Source: G963665925 sp963665925
GTDB lineage: Bacteria > Bacillota > Clostridia > Peptostreptococcales > Acidaminobacteraceae
DNA: 64,000 nt
Assembly (NCBI GenBank): GCA_963665925.1
Contig: OY762511.1
Span: forward strand, 3,720,001 to 3,784,000
Reading direction: 5' to 3'
The notes under the pieces are model-generated. The model had not been told where the DNA came from. It did no database searches and was given only the letters and a program-made list of their open reading frames with translations. Made by a program: the position numbers and the translations under genes. Positions 34,304 to 44,100 of this stretch are shown here, piece after piece (the first letter of the stretch is position 1; every line of letters starts with the position of its first letter).

Positions 34304-35512
34304 TCACTTAGACCCCTTTCTTGTGCTTATATTATGTGACCTATATAGCTTTGGGGCCATGCCCTTGTACTTTTTAAACATTTTACTGAACTGGGGATAA
34401 TCCCTATATCCAACCAGCATGGCAACATCAACCAAGGGAATGTTCTCTTCGACCATGATTTCTGCTGCCTTATTGATCCGGTACTTCACCAGATACTCTG
34501 TAAAGGAGCACCCAACCTCTTTCTTAAAAAGCGTGCTCAGATATGTATACGAGACATGTGCAAGCAGCGCCAAGTCCTTTAAGTGGATATCATTTGAATA
34601 TCTTTCATGGATATAGGTTTTGAGAAATGCCACATAGTCATAGTTCTTTCTGCTTCTGTCCAGCATTTTGAGCATCAATTCGCTTTGACCGCCACCTTGT
34701 CCTGACTTGAATGCCTTTGTGGTCTGCATGATTGCCTGTTCTGCCGGTATACGCTCAATGGCCGAACCGCCAATATAGCCCATACACTCTGTATTGTCAT
34801 ATAAATACTGCATGTCTATAAGGGTCCCTGCGGGGCCGCCATAAACCATTTTGATGGGTTCATAGTCTGCATTGTTACAGGCCGTGAATATCCGATCGGC
34901 CATGAGCTTTGCATGTTCTATGGAAAAGGACTTCTTCGCCCCCAGCATACCACCAATGGTAAAACCAAAATGTGCACATATAACATCCGCTTTTGCCTCT
35001 ATCATCTTCTTGGCCTGTTCTTCATTAAAGACAAAGGCGACGGTGAACAAGTCCAGGAAATTAGCAAGACGTATGGCTTCCACCTCTCTGTCAAAGGTAA
35101 TGCCCTCTTCCTCGAGTGCTTCCTTGAACTGTCCGTCAATGAGCCCAATGCTTGGAAAGTTGTTGATTCCGACAAAGCCCCATGCCTTTATTTTTTCAAG
35201 GTATTCATAAAGATGAATGGTTGGGTCATTGGCATCGAGCCCAAATATGACCGGTATGTCCTTTTTAAGAGGCAAAAGCTCCTTGCAGGCAAAATCCATG
35301 ACCACTTCATTGCTATTTGCATAGCACAAATAACTGGCCATAGAGCTGCGCCCCATTTGCCTGAACTTACCGGCACTAAGGGCAAGAATAAAGTCAGCCC
35401 CACCCATAACTGTGTATTTTGCTGTCATGCCGCTTCCTGTTGCAACACCGACTATGTGCTGTTTCAAATTTATTTGTGCTTTAAGCAGCTTGATTATTTG
35501 ACTTCGGTCCAT
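34304..35512 (-). CDS. Fusion of PEP-hydrolase-family TIM barrel with AraC-type DNA-binding domain
   Basis: A 402-residue predicted regulator. Residues about 1-275 are a paralogue of the PEP-hydrolase-family gene in the same cluster: VGVATGSGMTAKYTVMGG, AGKFRQMGRSSMAS, NFPSIGLIDG, HFGFTIGGMLGAKKSF, YGGPAG and GYIGGSAIERIPAE. Two enzyme-conserved spots differ: CGTDP becomes DANDP and CHGGP becomes YGGPA. Residues about 295-395 form a double helix-turn-helix AraC domain (LKDLALLAHVSYTYLSTLFKKEVGCSFTEYL, VDVAMLVGYRDYPQFSKMFKKYKGMAP). It probably senses the small molecule handled by the adjacent enzymes and controls them. It has its own terminator before the UPF0261 gene. Confidence 0.88.
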   Translation of the reverse strand: MDRSQIIKLLKAQINLKQHIVGVATGSGMTAKYTVMGGADFILALSAGKFRQMGRSSMASYLCYANSNEVVMDFACKELLPLKKDIPVIFGLDANDPTIHLYEYLEKIKAWGFVGINNFPSIGLIDGQFKEALEEEGITFDREVEAIRLANFLDLFTVAFVFNEEQAKKMIEAKADVICAHFGFTIGGMLGAKKSFSIEHAKLMADRIFTACNNADYEPIKMVYGGPAGTLIDMQYLYDNTECMGYIGGSAIERIPAEQAIMQTTKAFKSGQGGGQSELMLKMLDRSRKNYDYVAFLKTYIHERYSNDIHLKDLALLAHVSYTYLSTLFKKEVGCSFTEYLVKYRINKAAEIMVEENIPLVDVAMLVGYRDYPQFSKMFKKYKGMAPKLYRSHNISTRKGSK

Positions 35513-35649
35513 CGTGTCACCTCACATAATTCACAGAATATTACAATTCAATCATACCACAAAACCATAGAATCAGGCCTTTTAATAGGGGATGAAATTC
35601 CGTGTCCAAAGTTACGCGGTGGGTATAAATCGAAAAATGAGGTGATACG

Positions 35650-36555
35650 ATGTGCTTTTCAAAAAATAGACTTATGCGCTTAAGGGTTCTCATAGTGTGC
35701 ACCCTTCTTATTGCAAGTACAGCAACCGCTGCCTTCGCAGATGTCAGGCAAAGGGAACACCGCACGGCTCGAACTGGCGTTTTCATCTGGAACAGCCACA
35801 ACCTGAATAATACATCCATTGATTTCATGAAGGCACATGCAGTCAATGAAGTCTACCTTTACATCGACCCATCGGTCAACCGTATGACTTATGTTCGTCA
35901 TGTATATGTCCTCAAGGAAGCAGGCTTTTCCGTGTACGCCCTGTCTGGAGCGCCCGAATGGGTTCTTGACATGGACTCCTTCAACGCCTTTTTCGAGTGG
36001 ATGCATGCCTACGATAAAATAAGTCAACAGGCAACGTCCTTTGATGGCATTGTGTTTGATATCGAACCTTACATTCTTGAGAGAACAAGGCAGGAAACCA
36101 TAAAAGACTACACCGCCTATCAGGATATTCTCGCAAAGGCAAAGTTCATCACGGATTCTAACGGCTGGGATCTTCGAATTGTGATCCCTTTCTGGTTCGA
36201 TAGTATTGTGTACGACAATGCATACGGCAAAGGCTATCTGGCTGAATGGATATTTGATGACTTCTGCAATCCTATCATTATGGCCTACCGCAACACAATT
36301 CATGGAGACAATGGTGTCGTAGAGCTCATTCAGGAAGAAATCAGCCATGCGCATGACAACGCAAACCTGTTGACGATCGCCCTTGAAACAGCCCCTTCTC
36401 TAGAAGGTGACTATCTCTCTTTCAGTGGGACTTCACAGGCGGAACTCGACCAGGCCATTCAAGAACTGGATGACCATTTCAACAGCGGGGGGCTTACGGT
36501 CAACTTCGCAGTCCATTATCTGCATTCCTGGATGGCGCTGGAAAAAGCCGAGTAG
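35650..36555 (+). CDS. Secreted protein of unknown function, possibly TIM-barrel
   Basis: A 301-residue exported protein with a signal peptide (RLRVLIVCTLLIASTATAAFA). The mature part shows a beta/alpha pattern: TGVFIWNSHNLNNTSIDFMKAH, VNEVYLYIDPS, GFSVYALSGAPEWVLD, FDGIVFDIEPYILE, LRIVIPFWFDSI, NPIIMAYRNTI. The FDIEPY strand end with acidic residues resembles glycoside-hydrolase-like TIM barrels, but no family could be named. It stands alone, divergent from the TIM-barrel/AraC gene, and is followed by a terminator. The start has a GAGGTG site. Confidence 0.7.
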   Translation: MCFSKNRLMRLRVLIVCTLLIASTATAAFADVRQREHRTARTGVFIWNSHNLNNTSIDFMKAHAVNEVYLYIDPSVNRMTYVRHVYVLKEAGFSVYALSGAPEWVLDMDSFNAFFEWMHAYDKISQQATSFDGIVFDIEPYILERTRQETIKDYTAYQDILAKAKFITDSNGWDLRIVIPFWFDSIVYDNAYGKGYLAEWIFDDFCNPIIMAYRNTIHGDNGVVELIQEEISHAHDNANLLTIALETAPSLEGDYLSFSGTSQAELDQAIQELDDHFNSGGLTVNFAVHYLHSWMALEKAE

Positions 36556-36573
36556 TCCTTTGAAAACACACAC

Positions 36574-36621
36574 AAAAAAAAGAGCCTGTAAAACCTAAGT
36601 TCCAATGGTTTTACAGGCTCT
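36574..36621. terminator. Bidirectional terminator between secreted protein and CoADR-like gene
   Basis: AGAGCCTGTAAAACC (36581-36595) and GGTTTTACAGGCTCT (36607-36621) form a 15-bp perfect stem between convergent genes, with an A-run on one side that becomes a T-run on the minus strand. Confidence 0.85.
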
Positions 36622-36632
36622 AACTATTTGAT

Positions 36633-38657
36633 TTATGAAGTTGTCTGACGTCTGTAACTTGCCATCATACGAGACAAGCCGCCGCCATTTACTGAGTTGG
36701 TGAATCCGTAAGCCATTAGAATCTGCTGTGCGTATGCACTTCTTGCACCTGTTGCACAGTATAGAATGACCTGTCTGTCCTTGGAGCCAAGTTCACCCAG
36801 TCTGTCTTCAAGCTCATCTAGCGGAATGTTGACTGCGCCAGGGAAAGCGCCGTAGTCATATTCTTCTTCTGTTCTGACATCAACCACGATTGGTCCGGTT
36901 GACGCTTCGTTCTTAGCAGCTTCCTTCTTGTCGCTCACTTTTTCCGCTGCCTTTTCTTCACCGAGCGTTTTCGCGTCAGGTGCAGGAAGATCAAGACCGA
37001 AGTTTGTTGGAGCGATTGAGCGTACGTAGTTGGAAAGACTGATAAAACCGCCACTTACGTTAAGCACATCTTTAAATCCTGCACCTACAAGTGTTCTAAG
37101 TGCCTGATGACCCTTCTTACCTGTTTGGTCATAAAGCAGAATCAGCTGGTCTTTTGGCAGTCTGTCCAGTACTGTAGGCAGTATTTCAAGAGGAACATTC
37201 ACAGAGCCTTCGACATGTGATTTCTCATATGAAAATACATCTCTCACATCGATCCAAAGTGCTCCTTTGCCTTCCAAATATGCATCCAACTCACTGACTG
37301 TAAGCGCTGGCGAGAAGCCTGTCATTCTATTCTCAGCTGTATAAGCCGCCATGTTGATTGCATCATTTGCATTTCCAAGCGGTGGTGAATAAGCAAAATC
37401 CATATCTGCCAGGTCGGAAACCGTAAGGCCTGCCGCCACTGCTGTCGCAAGTACGTCAAGTCTTCTATCAGCACCCTCGTAGCCTGCTGTTTGTCCACCC
37501 AGTACAGTACCAGTTGCCTTATCATAAACAACGAGTACAGTGACCATTTCAGCGCCTGGATAATAGGAAGTATGGTGCTCCTTATGAACAACAATTGCAT
37601 CTGCATCTATGCCTTCAGCACGTGCAGCTTTTAGCGAAATGCCCGTCGTGCCAGCTACCGCTTCAAATACTCTTACAATCGATGTTCCAATAGAGCCCTT
37701 GTACTCATGTTTTTTACCAAGCGCATTTTCTGCAGCGATTCTACCCTGACGGTTGGCTGGTCCAGCAAGTGGGATTCTAACCTTCTTGTCAAGAACTCTA
37801 TGCTCCAGCTCAATCATGTCGCCAGCAGCATATATATTGTCATCGCTTGTTTTTAGAGTCGAATCTACCAGAAGTCCACCTGCAGCACCGAGGTCAAGAC
37901 CTGACTCCTGAGCCAGTTTAAGTGTTGGTCGAACACCAATTGACATAAGAACCATGTCTGCATCGACACGCGTACCATCATTGAGAAGAACAGCCCCGTC
38001 CTTGATTTCTGTCAGGGCCTTGCTTGTATACAGATCAACGCCATAGGCGATCAGTTCTTCTTGAATGAAGCCTGAAATTTCAGCTTCCATAATGCCCATA
38101 ACGTGTGGCATCATTTCTACGACAGATACCTTCATGCCTCTTTTTGCAAGAGCTTCAGTCATTTCAAGACCGATGAAGCCCCCCCCTACCACAACGGCAG
38201 TCTTAGGTTCTTCATTGGTGATATAGGCATTGATTTTATCCATGTCATCAAGGGTCCATAGCTGGAACACATGGTCTTTATCCGCACCTGGCAGCGGAGG
38301 CGCTATTGGCTTGCCGCCTTGAGCCAGAATCAGCTTTGTATATTCAAATTTTCGTTTTTCCCCAGTTTGTGCGTTCACCGTGTGAACCACCTGGTTTGCT
38401 CTATCAATTTCCGTTGCAGCTGTATGGATATGAACAGTCGTCTGGTACTGCTCCTTGAAGCTCTCAGGACTTTGTAGAATGAGTTTTGAGCGGCTTTTAA
38501 TGTCGCCACCGATGTAATACGGAAGTCCACAGTTTGCAAATGATATGTCTGCGCCCGCCTCAAGTATTGTAATTTCCGCGTCTGCCGAAAGTCTTCTTGC
38601 CTTTGCTGCTGCTGTCGCACCTGCAGCTACGCCACCGATAATTAGAATTTTCTCCAT
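36633..38657 (-). CDS. CoA-disulfide reductase-like flavoprotein with two rhodanese domains
   Basis: A pyridine-nucleotide-disulfide oxidoreductase, probably reducing CoA disulfide, CoA persulfide or polysulfide. The N-terminal FAD motif is GGVAAGATAAAKARR, and the single redox cysteine of the family lies in FANCGLPYY (Cys43 from the ATG at 38657). The NADH motif is VVVGGGFIGLEMTEAL. Two C-terminal rhodanese domains follow. The first has WIDVRDVFSYEKSHVEGSVNVP but LLYDQTGKKG where the active cysteine would be. The second (VVDVRTEEEYDYGAFPGAVNIP) has Cys634 in YCATGARS. The family usually has one rhodanese domain. A strong promoter and a CsoR/CstR-like operator precede it, pointing to sulfide/persulfide control. 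Confidence 0.9.
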   Translation of the reverse strand: MEKILIIGGVAAGATAAAKARRLSADAEITILEAGADISFANCGLPYYIGGDIKSRSKLILQSPESFKEQYQTTVHIHTAATEIDRANQVVHTVNAQTGEKRKFEYTKLILAQGGKPIAPPLPGADKDHVFQLWTLDDMDKINAYITNEEPKTAVVVGGGFIGLEMTEALAKRGMKVSVVEMMPHVMGIMEAEISGFIQEELIAYGVDLYTSKALTEIKDGAVLLNDGTRVDADMVLMSIGVRPTLKLAQESGLDLGAAGGLLVDSTLKTSDDNIYAAGDMIELEHRVLDKKVRIPLAGPANRQGRIAAENALGKKHEYKGSIGTSIVRVFEAVAGTTGISLKAARAEGIDADAIVVHKEHHTSYYPGAEMVTVLVVYDKATGTVLGGQTAGYEGADRRLDVLATAVAAGLTVSDLADMDFAYSPPLGNANDAINMAAYTAENRMTGFSPALTVSELDAYLEGKGALWIDVRDVFSYEKSHVEGSVNVPLEILPTVLDRLPKDQLILLYDQTGKKGHQALRTLVGAGFKDVLNVSGGFISLSNYVRSIAPTNFGLDLPAPDAKTLGEEKAAEKVSDKKEAAKNEASTGPIVVDVRTEEEYDYGAFPGAVNIPLDELEDRLGELGSKDRQVILYCATGARSAYAQQILMAYGFTNSVNGGGLSRMMASYRRQTTS

Positions 38658-38714
38658 AGTATTCACCTCATTGAATATGCTTTTATGAAAATCAAAAGAA
38701 TTAACTTAGTTTTG

Positions 38715-38736
38715 CACCCCCTACCCAGGGGGTATG
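38715..38736 (-). promoter_or_regulatory. CsoR/CstR-like operator
   Basis: Minus strand CATACCCCCTGGGTAGGGGG is an inverted repeat of ACCCCC/GGGGGT around a 6-base centre, typical of CsoR-family regulators such as the persulfide sensor CstR. It lies at the predicted transcription start of the CoADR-rhodanese gene. No CsoR/CstR gene is in the window. Confidence 0.68.
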
Positions 38737-38741
38737 ACTAC

Positions 38742-38770
38742 ATTTTAACGAGTAATTTTCTCCTTGTCAA
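38742..38770 (-). promoter_or_regulatory. Sigma-A type promoter of the CoADR-rhodanese gene
   Basis: Minus strand TTGACA (38770-38765), a 17-base spacer and TAAAAT (38747-38742); the CstR-like operator begins immediately downstream. Confidence 0.8.
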
Positions 38771-39003
38771 TCGTATTCATAATTATTTAACAATTTCACT
38801 TAAACCAACTTTTCATTTCCTTAAGTACCATTAAATTCCCAGTCAGGTGGATTCTTCATAGTTTTCTGTCACCTAGTACGCAAATCATAGTATAATGAAC
38901 TTATCTGCTGATTCCTTCTATTTTGAAGGCACACCAAAGCGATTTGTGGGTATATATTTCAGTGTCCCTACTTGTCGTACTTTGATATCGGAAAGGATAA
39001 ATA

Positions 39004-41106
39004 ATGTATACGAAACGCGCATCCCTAAAAAGAAAACTCATTAGAAATATTATTTTCCTTTTGATTCTTGCAAATCTGGGCCTTGGCATACCAAGTTATA
39101 TACTGACCCGAGCAGAGCTTGAAAATAAAGGTGAGGTCATACTTTCAAACGCGGTTCACATGGCAATCAACGAAATTGAAACCATGGCTGAAAATGTGGA
39201 AGCTGGTGTCATCTCCCTCGAAGATGCCCAGGAAGAGGTCAGAATCCTACTTGTAGGTCCAAAGAATCCGGACGGGACAAGAACACTGAACACCCCCATT
39301 GACCTTGGTGAAAGCGGCTACTTCTTAGCCTATGACGATGCCGGTTATGAAGTCATGCACCCAAATATTGAAGGGGATTACGTTTACGATGTGGTATCAC
39401 CTGACAATACCCAGTTCAAGATTGTACAGGAACAGCTCCGCATAGGCCGCACGGGCGGATATGTGGACTATAACTGGTATTATCCGAATCAGGAAAAAAT
39501 CGGACGCAAGCTGTCCTACTCAAAGTACGAACCAAAATGGGAATGGACGATTGTCGCTACGGCATACGCTTCAGATTTCAATGCTTCTGCAAAGCGTATA
39601 ACAACAATGATGATTGCTATGTTCCTGCTGACAGTCCTCTTTGCATTTATGTTTGCAAACAACTATATAAACAACCTGCTCCAACCGATTTTCTCGATTA
39701 TTGAATCCATGAAGTTCCTCAATAAGAATAAGATGGTCCGAGCTGAAGAACCCAATAAGGATGATGAACTTCTTGACCTTGTACAGGGCTACAATCAAAT
39801 GGTGGGTTCCCTTGAAGCCAATATGATTTCTTTGAAAAAACGTGAAAAAGAACTGAAAAGGCTGGCCTTCATTGATGCCATGTCGGGTCTTCCAAACCGC
39901 AACCTCATAACCCAGTATTCCGAGCGGCAGATTCGTAAAAATAATGATAACGACTACTTTGTCCTTCTCGATATACGGAACCTGAAGATGATCAACTCCA
40001 TGTATGGTCTCTCCTTCGGTGACGATGTCATCAAGGGGGTCTCAGAGCGGCTTAGAGAAGAAAAACCTACTAAGACTTCTTTCGTAACACGTCTTACAGG
40101 GAATGAGTTCGGCATTTGGATTTCCAATACGGATGAAGACACAATTCTCAAATGGATTGGGATTATTAACGAATTTTGGAATCAGGCTTTCTATGCCAAG
40201 CGGTTTGAGGTCCACGTTGACTTTACAGTTTCATACGTGCGCGTTGATAAGGACGACAAGTTCTTTGAAAGCATCATGCAAAAGGCCAATATTGCCCTTC
40301 AGTATGCAAAATCCAAGGAACTGAGTATCGTAAGATACACAGATGAAATTTTCAATGAGTTTGAACACGAGTCCATCTTGAAAATCCATGCTGAAAAAGG
40401 CTTGAAGGAAGATGAGTTCTACCCCGTATATCAGGAAAAGGTCGATACGGAAACGGGCGCGGTTCATGGTGTGGAATCCCTTGCCAGATGGGAGTCCAGC
40501 GCGCTTGGTTTTGTCAGTCCAGGTGAGTTTATTCCTATATTCAACAAGACAAAGCTCATACTTGATCTCACAGAAAAAATGATAGATTATGTCCTGTCCG
40601 ACTACAAAAAACTGGTCAAAAAATACCATGCGGGCATTTCGGTTTCTATTAACATCAGCCCCCTCTTCTTCATGAGTGAGCAATTTGTGAGTTATATTCT
40701 GGACAAGGCTGGCGAGTACAAAGTCCCTACCCACTATATTATTCTTGAAATTACTGAGGACGTTCTTATGGACAGCCCAGAACTGGTCATCAGAAAGGTC
40801 AATGCCCTAAGACAGGCCGGCTTTAAGATCTCCCTAGATGATTTTGGTACCGGCTACTCCTCACTGAGCTATTTGCAGAAGATTGCCCTTGACGAGGTGA
40901 AAATCGACAAGTCGCTGATCGATGATATCGTTACAGACGTCAGTGCAAGACGCATGCTCCACTCCATCGTGGAGGTTATTCAGAACTGGGGCTACTCCTC
41001 TGTTGCAGAGGGTGTAGAGACCATAGAGCAGGTCGAAATTGTCAAGAAAGCAGGCTGCAAGCTCATACAGGGCTATTATTATTCTAAGCCGGAGAAGCTG
41101 GAATAA
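39004..41106 (+). CDS. Cache-GGDEF-EAL signalling protein, probable c-di-GMP phosphodiesterase
   Basis: A 700-residue membrane sensor. A first membrane helix at about 14-35, an extracellular single-Cache domain at about 40-195 (LGESGYFLAYDDAGYEVMHP, GGYVDYNWYYPN, WEWTIVATAY), and a second helix at about 200-220 are followed by a HAMP-like linker. The GGDEF domain carries TGNEF at 365-369 instead of GGDEF, so cyclase activity is doubtful. The EAL domain has ESLAR at 491-495 and keeps the catalytic set: Asn in SINIS, Glu in EITED, DDFGTGYSS at 612-620, Lys in EVKIDKSL and Glu in AEGVE. It likely hydrolyses c-di-GMP in response to an external ligand. It stands alone with its own terminator. Confidence 0.92.
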   Translation: MYTKRASLKRKLIRNIIFLLILANLGLGIPSYILTRAELENKGEVILSNAVHMAINEIETMAENVEAGVISLEDAQEEVRILLVGPKNPDGTRTLNTPIDLGESGYFLAYDDAGYEVMHPNIEGDYVYDVVSPDNTQFKIVQEQLRIGRTGGYVDYNWYYPNQEKIGRKLSYSKYEPKWEWTIVATAYASDFNASAKRITTMMIAMFLLTVLFAFMFANNYINNLLQPIFSIIESMKFLNKNKMVRAEEPNKDDELLDLVQGYNQMVGSLEANMISLKKREKELKRLAFIDAMSGLPNRNLITQYSERQIRKNNDNDYFVLLDIRNLKMINSMYGLSFGDDVIKGVSERLREEKPTKTSFVTRLTGNEFGIWISNTDEDTILKWIGIINEFWNQAFYAKRFEVHVDFTVSYVRVDKDDKFFESIMQKANIALQYAKSKELSIVRYTDEIFNEFEHESILKIHAEKGLKEDEFYPVYQEKVDTETGAVHGVESLARWESSALGFVSPGEFIPIFNKTKLILDLTEKMIDYVLSDYKKLVKKYHAGISVSINISPLFFMSEQFVSYILDKAGEYKVPTHYIILEITEDVLMDSPELVIRKVNALRQAGFKISLDDFGTGYSSLSYLQKIALDEVKIDKSLIDDIVTDVSARRMLHSIVEVIQNWGYSSVAEGVETIEQVEIVKKAGCKLIQGYYYSKPEKLE

Positions 41107-41134
41107 AGTCATTGCAAACACCCTATTCAAAATA

Positions 41135-41174
41135 AAAAAGAACTTATGTGCAAATGTGCACATAAGTTCTTTTT
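41135..41174. terminator. Bidirectional terminator between GGDEF-EAL and cyanophycinase-like genes
   Basis: AAAAAGAACTTATGTGCA (41135-41152) pairs with its 18-bp perfect complement at 41157-41174 around a 4-base loop, between convergent genes. Confidence 0.9.
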
Positions 41175-41178
41175 AGGT

Positions 41179-44100
41179 TTATCTTTTGATCCACGCCCCC
41201 TCGCAAAAGACCCATATTTCTTCAGAGATCTCATTTCCGTCAGCGTCCTTGATATTCTTTAAGCAAATAATATTTTCATCTGCCCGCGCGTCAGAGAGAC
41301 TGATTCTTATTTCATTCGGATACGCTTCATCATAGAAATCTGTGTCATAGAGTGTATTTTCTAAAATCATGATGGTTTCATCTTCAAGTAAAGTAGTCGC
41401 ATCAATTTCGCGGTTCAAAACAATATACTGAGTATAATCAGAGCCCTCCTTGAGCTGAATGCTTTCTACGTAAAAGTCATTGTGCCATTCATCACCATCG
41501 AAAACCCATGTTTGCTTTGGAAGAGCACTGCCGTTTTCACCTTTAATGCCCTCAAGAATGATTTTATCCCCTTCTGTTCTTGGATTATCAAGACTTATGC
41601 GAATTTCGTTTGGGTAATCGGAATCGTAGAAATCTGAATCATAGAGTGCTTGACTTGCATTCACCCTAATTGAGGACCCCGAAACACAGGAGTAGGCATC
41701 TACTGCCTGTGATAACTCGATATACTGGGTATATTCGGAATTTGATTTCAATCTTATTCCATTGACAAAGAGGGCATCCTTCTTTTCCTCCTCTGATTTC
41801 AATACCTCAATATCCATGTAGAGTGTATCTGCAGTGAACTTATACATATTTTCAAGGCCCGAAGTTTCCTCACCATATTCATTGAAATACTTCATATTAC
41901 TGCAATATGTCCTCGTATCAGCCGTTCTTCTAAAGCTGACATTCATTTGAAGGTCCGACTCCATCTCCTTAGGGATTGAAATATCCGCTCTCGAGATCAC
42001 CGCATCCACTTCACTGCTTATGAGACTATTCAAAACATGTGTCACTTCATACTTGGAATCAACACTGAATATGTCTGTTGATTCATATACTGTACCCTCA
42101 TAATCCTCTATAAGATTATGAACAGATGTTACTTCACCAGTTTTAAAATTATAAGTATCTCCCTCGGTCAAATAATGTACAATCACATTTTTGAAACAGG
42201 GATATTCCGAGTCATCATATGCAGACTCAGTCATATCCACAATGGTAACTCCACGAAGTCCAACAACGGTTCCTATGTTGTCCTGAATGGACAGCGCAGT
42301 CCCCTCGTCTGATCCAATTCCAATTTTCTTGCCGGTATCATAGAGCCCTTGTACGAGTCGACCAAGGCGACCGCGTGCATCGAAGTGTGTATCTGTGAGC
42401 GCATAATCCGGTATAAGCCCCAGACCTGGCATTGACATATTGTTGCCATCAATGGATGGGAATACTTCTCCTACAGTCGGATCATACGCACCTAAAGCTT
42501 TCACTTCCGTTCCACCAAGCAGGATGACATCACCCGGCGTTCCCCATCCATACATTGGATCTGATAAAACATGGGATCCGGCTGAGGTTCCCGCAACAAC
42601 GCCTCCACGTTCATAAACCGCTTTTATTGCATCGGCTATCAGTGTGGGCGAACCGTCATCCTCTAGCAGTGCCTTGGCATGCTTAGCCTGGTCTCCCCCC
42701 TGCAAATAAATTGCATCACAGCTTTCAACAAGTGAAGCAAAATACGCATTGTTGTTTATGTACTCATAATTGTCAATTCCAAGAGGAATATAAATCGCTT
42801 CAAAACCTAAATCCTCATACCGTCCTTTTAGAGCTGGATATGTATCATCACCCATATAGAAATAGTTGTATATGGTAGATTCATTGCCATGCGAGGTATT
42901 GATGATTGCAACACGTGTACCGTCGCCCTCTATTCTAAGCGCATTGAAAAAAGCGTCATTGTCATCACTGACGCTGCCCCCTGCAGCTATTACTTTTCCA
43001 GTTCCAGGACCATCCCCATTGAAAGCAGGTGGCGTAATCAGAGGCGCTGTAACGATCATTTCCAGGCTTTTTGAAATACCAAGCAGACCCTCGGTTCCAA
43101 CATGTGCAGCGTAGACATAGTATGCGCCTTCACCAAACGCCTTACCCTCAAGGAGTTTCAAATCACTGCTTAACTGGGCCGTTTCATCACTTGAGTCTCT
43201 AAGCAATCCCTTTCCAGCTGCTGCGTAGTCTTCAATTTCAGAAAGTTCACTCTGGTGTATACGTTCATAAACGGAGTCAAAGCCCAGTTCAGATACAAAT
43301 ATAAAGTCCTTCAAAACGCGGGTATCTTCTGTAAACGGATTAACTGATACCGCGTAATCTGAAAGGTCTGTTCCCGATCCCTCTAGGGTTACTGAAAGGG
43401 GCGCTGGGTTGATGTCAACAGTCACACCAAGTTCACCGCTCGCATGTTTCTGAGCCTCCGTCACGGCGAGAACTGCGTCATCACTGAGTGTAAGCACATA
43501 GAAATGATGAATGCCAGGCCATGAGAATTCCCTGCCACTGATTACATCATTTTGACCTGAATTAAATGTATTGCCAATTCCATCAGCCCATGAAAGATTT
43601 GTTATCAGATACGCACTGTTGTCCTCATTTACAACAGACATTTCTTCAATTTCAGCACGCGAGCTTCCAATCAAAGCATCGTGAACCCCTTTAAAATCAG
43701 TTGTGGACCAGACAATACAGTAAGCCGTCACGGAATCCATATTGTCCGCTTCCAAAAAACCGAGCTTATAATCTGAAGCTTCTGTTCCAACGACACCTTC
43801 AAGCGTTACATCATTCATTTTGTAGCTTCGCTCCTCTGATGTTTCATAAACAGAGTCCCCAGGTGATGCTTGCTTCATATTCAAATATGTGACCTTGCCG
43901 TCACCATTGATGCTGTTTGCATCTATTGAATTGTTCATTTGTGAGTCTGTAATCAAATCAAACCATTTACCAAAAGCCTTATAGTAGACGTGATATTGAC
44001 CATTTTTGAAATGTGTTGATTGTGACGCTGTAATAAAGTTTTCAAGTGATATGGCCGATTCCTGCGTTTCATTGAAGTCAAATGCATACTGGCCAATAAT

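Noticed and set aside
34913..35683. A 256-codon plus-strand open frame opposite the TIM-barrel/AraC gene
   Set aside because: Shadow frame; low-complexity translation and no start signal.
35680..36354. A 224-codon minus-strand open frame opposite the secreted protein
   Set aside because: The plus-strand gene has a signal peptide and a ribosome site; the opposite frame has neither.
38897..39003. A c-di-GMP riboswitch before the GGDEF-EAL gene
   Set aside because: The roughly 107-base leader lacks the GEMM landmark motifs; no clear structure was seen.
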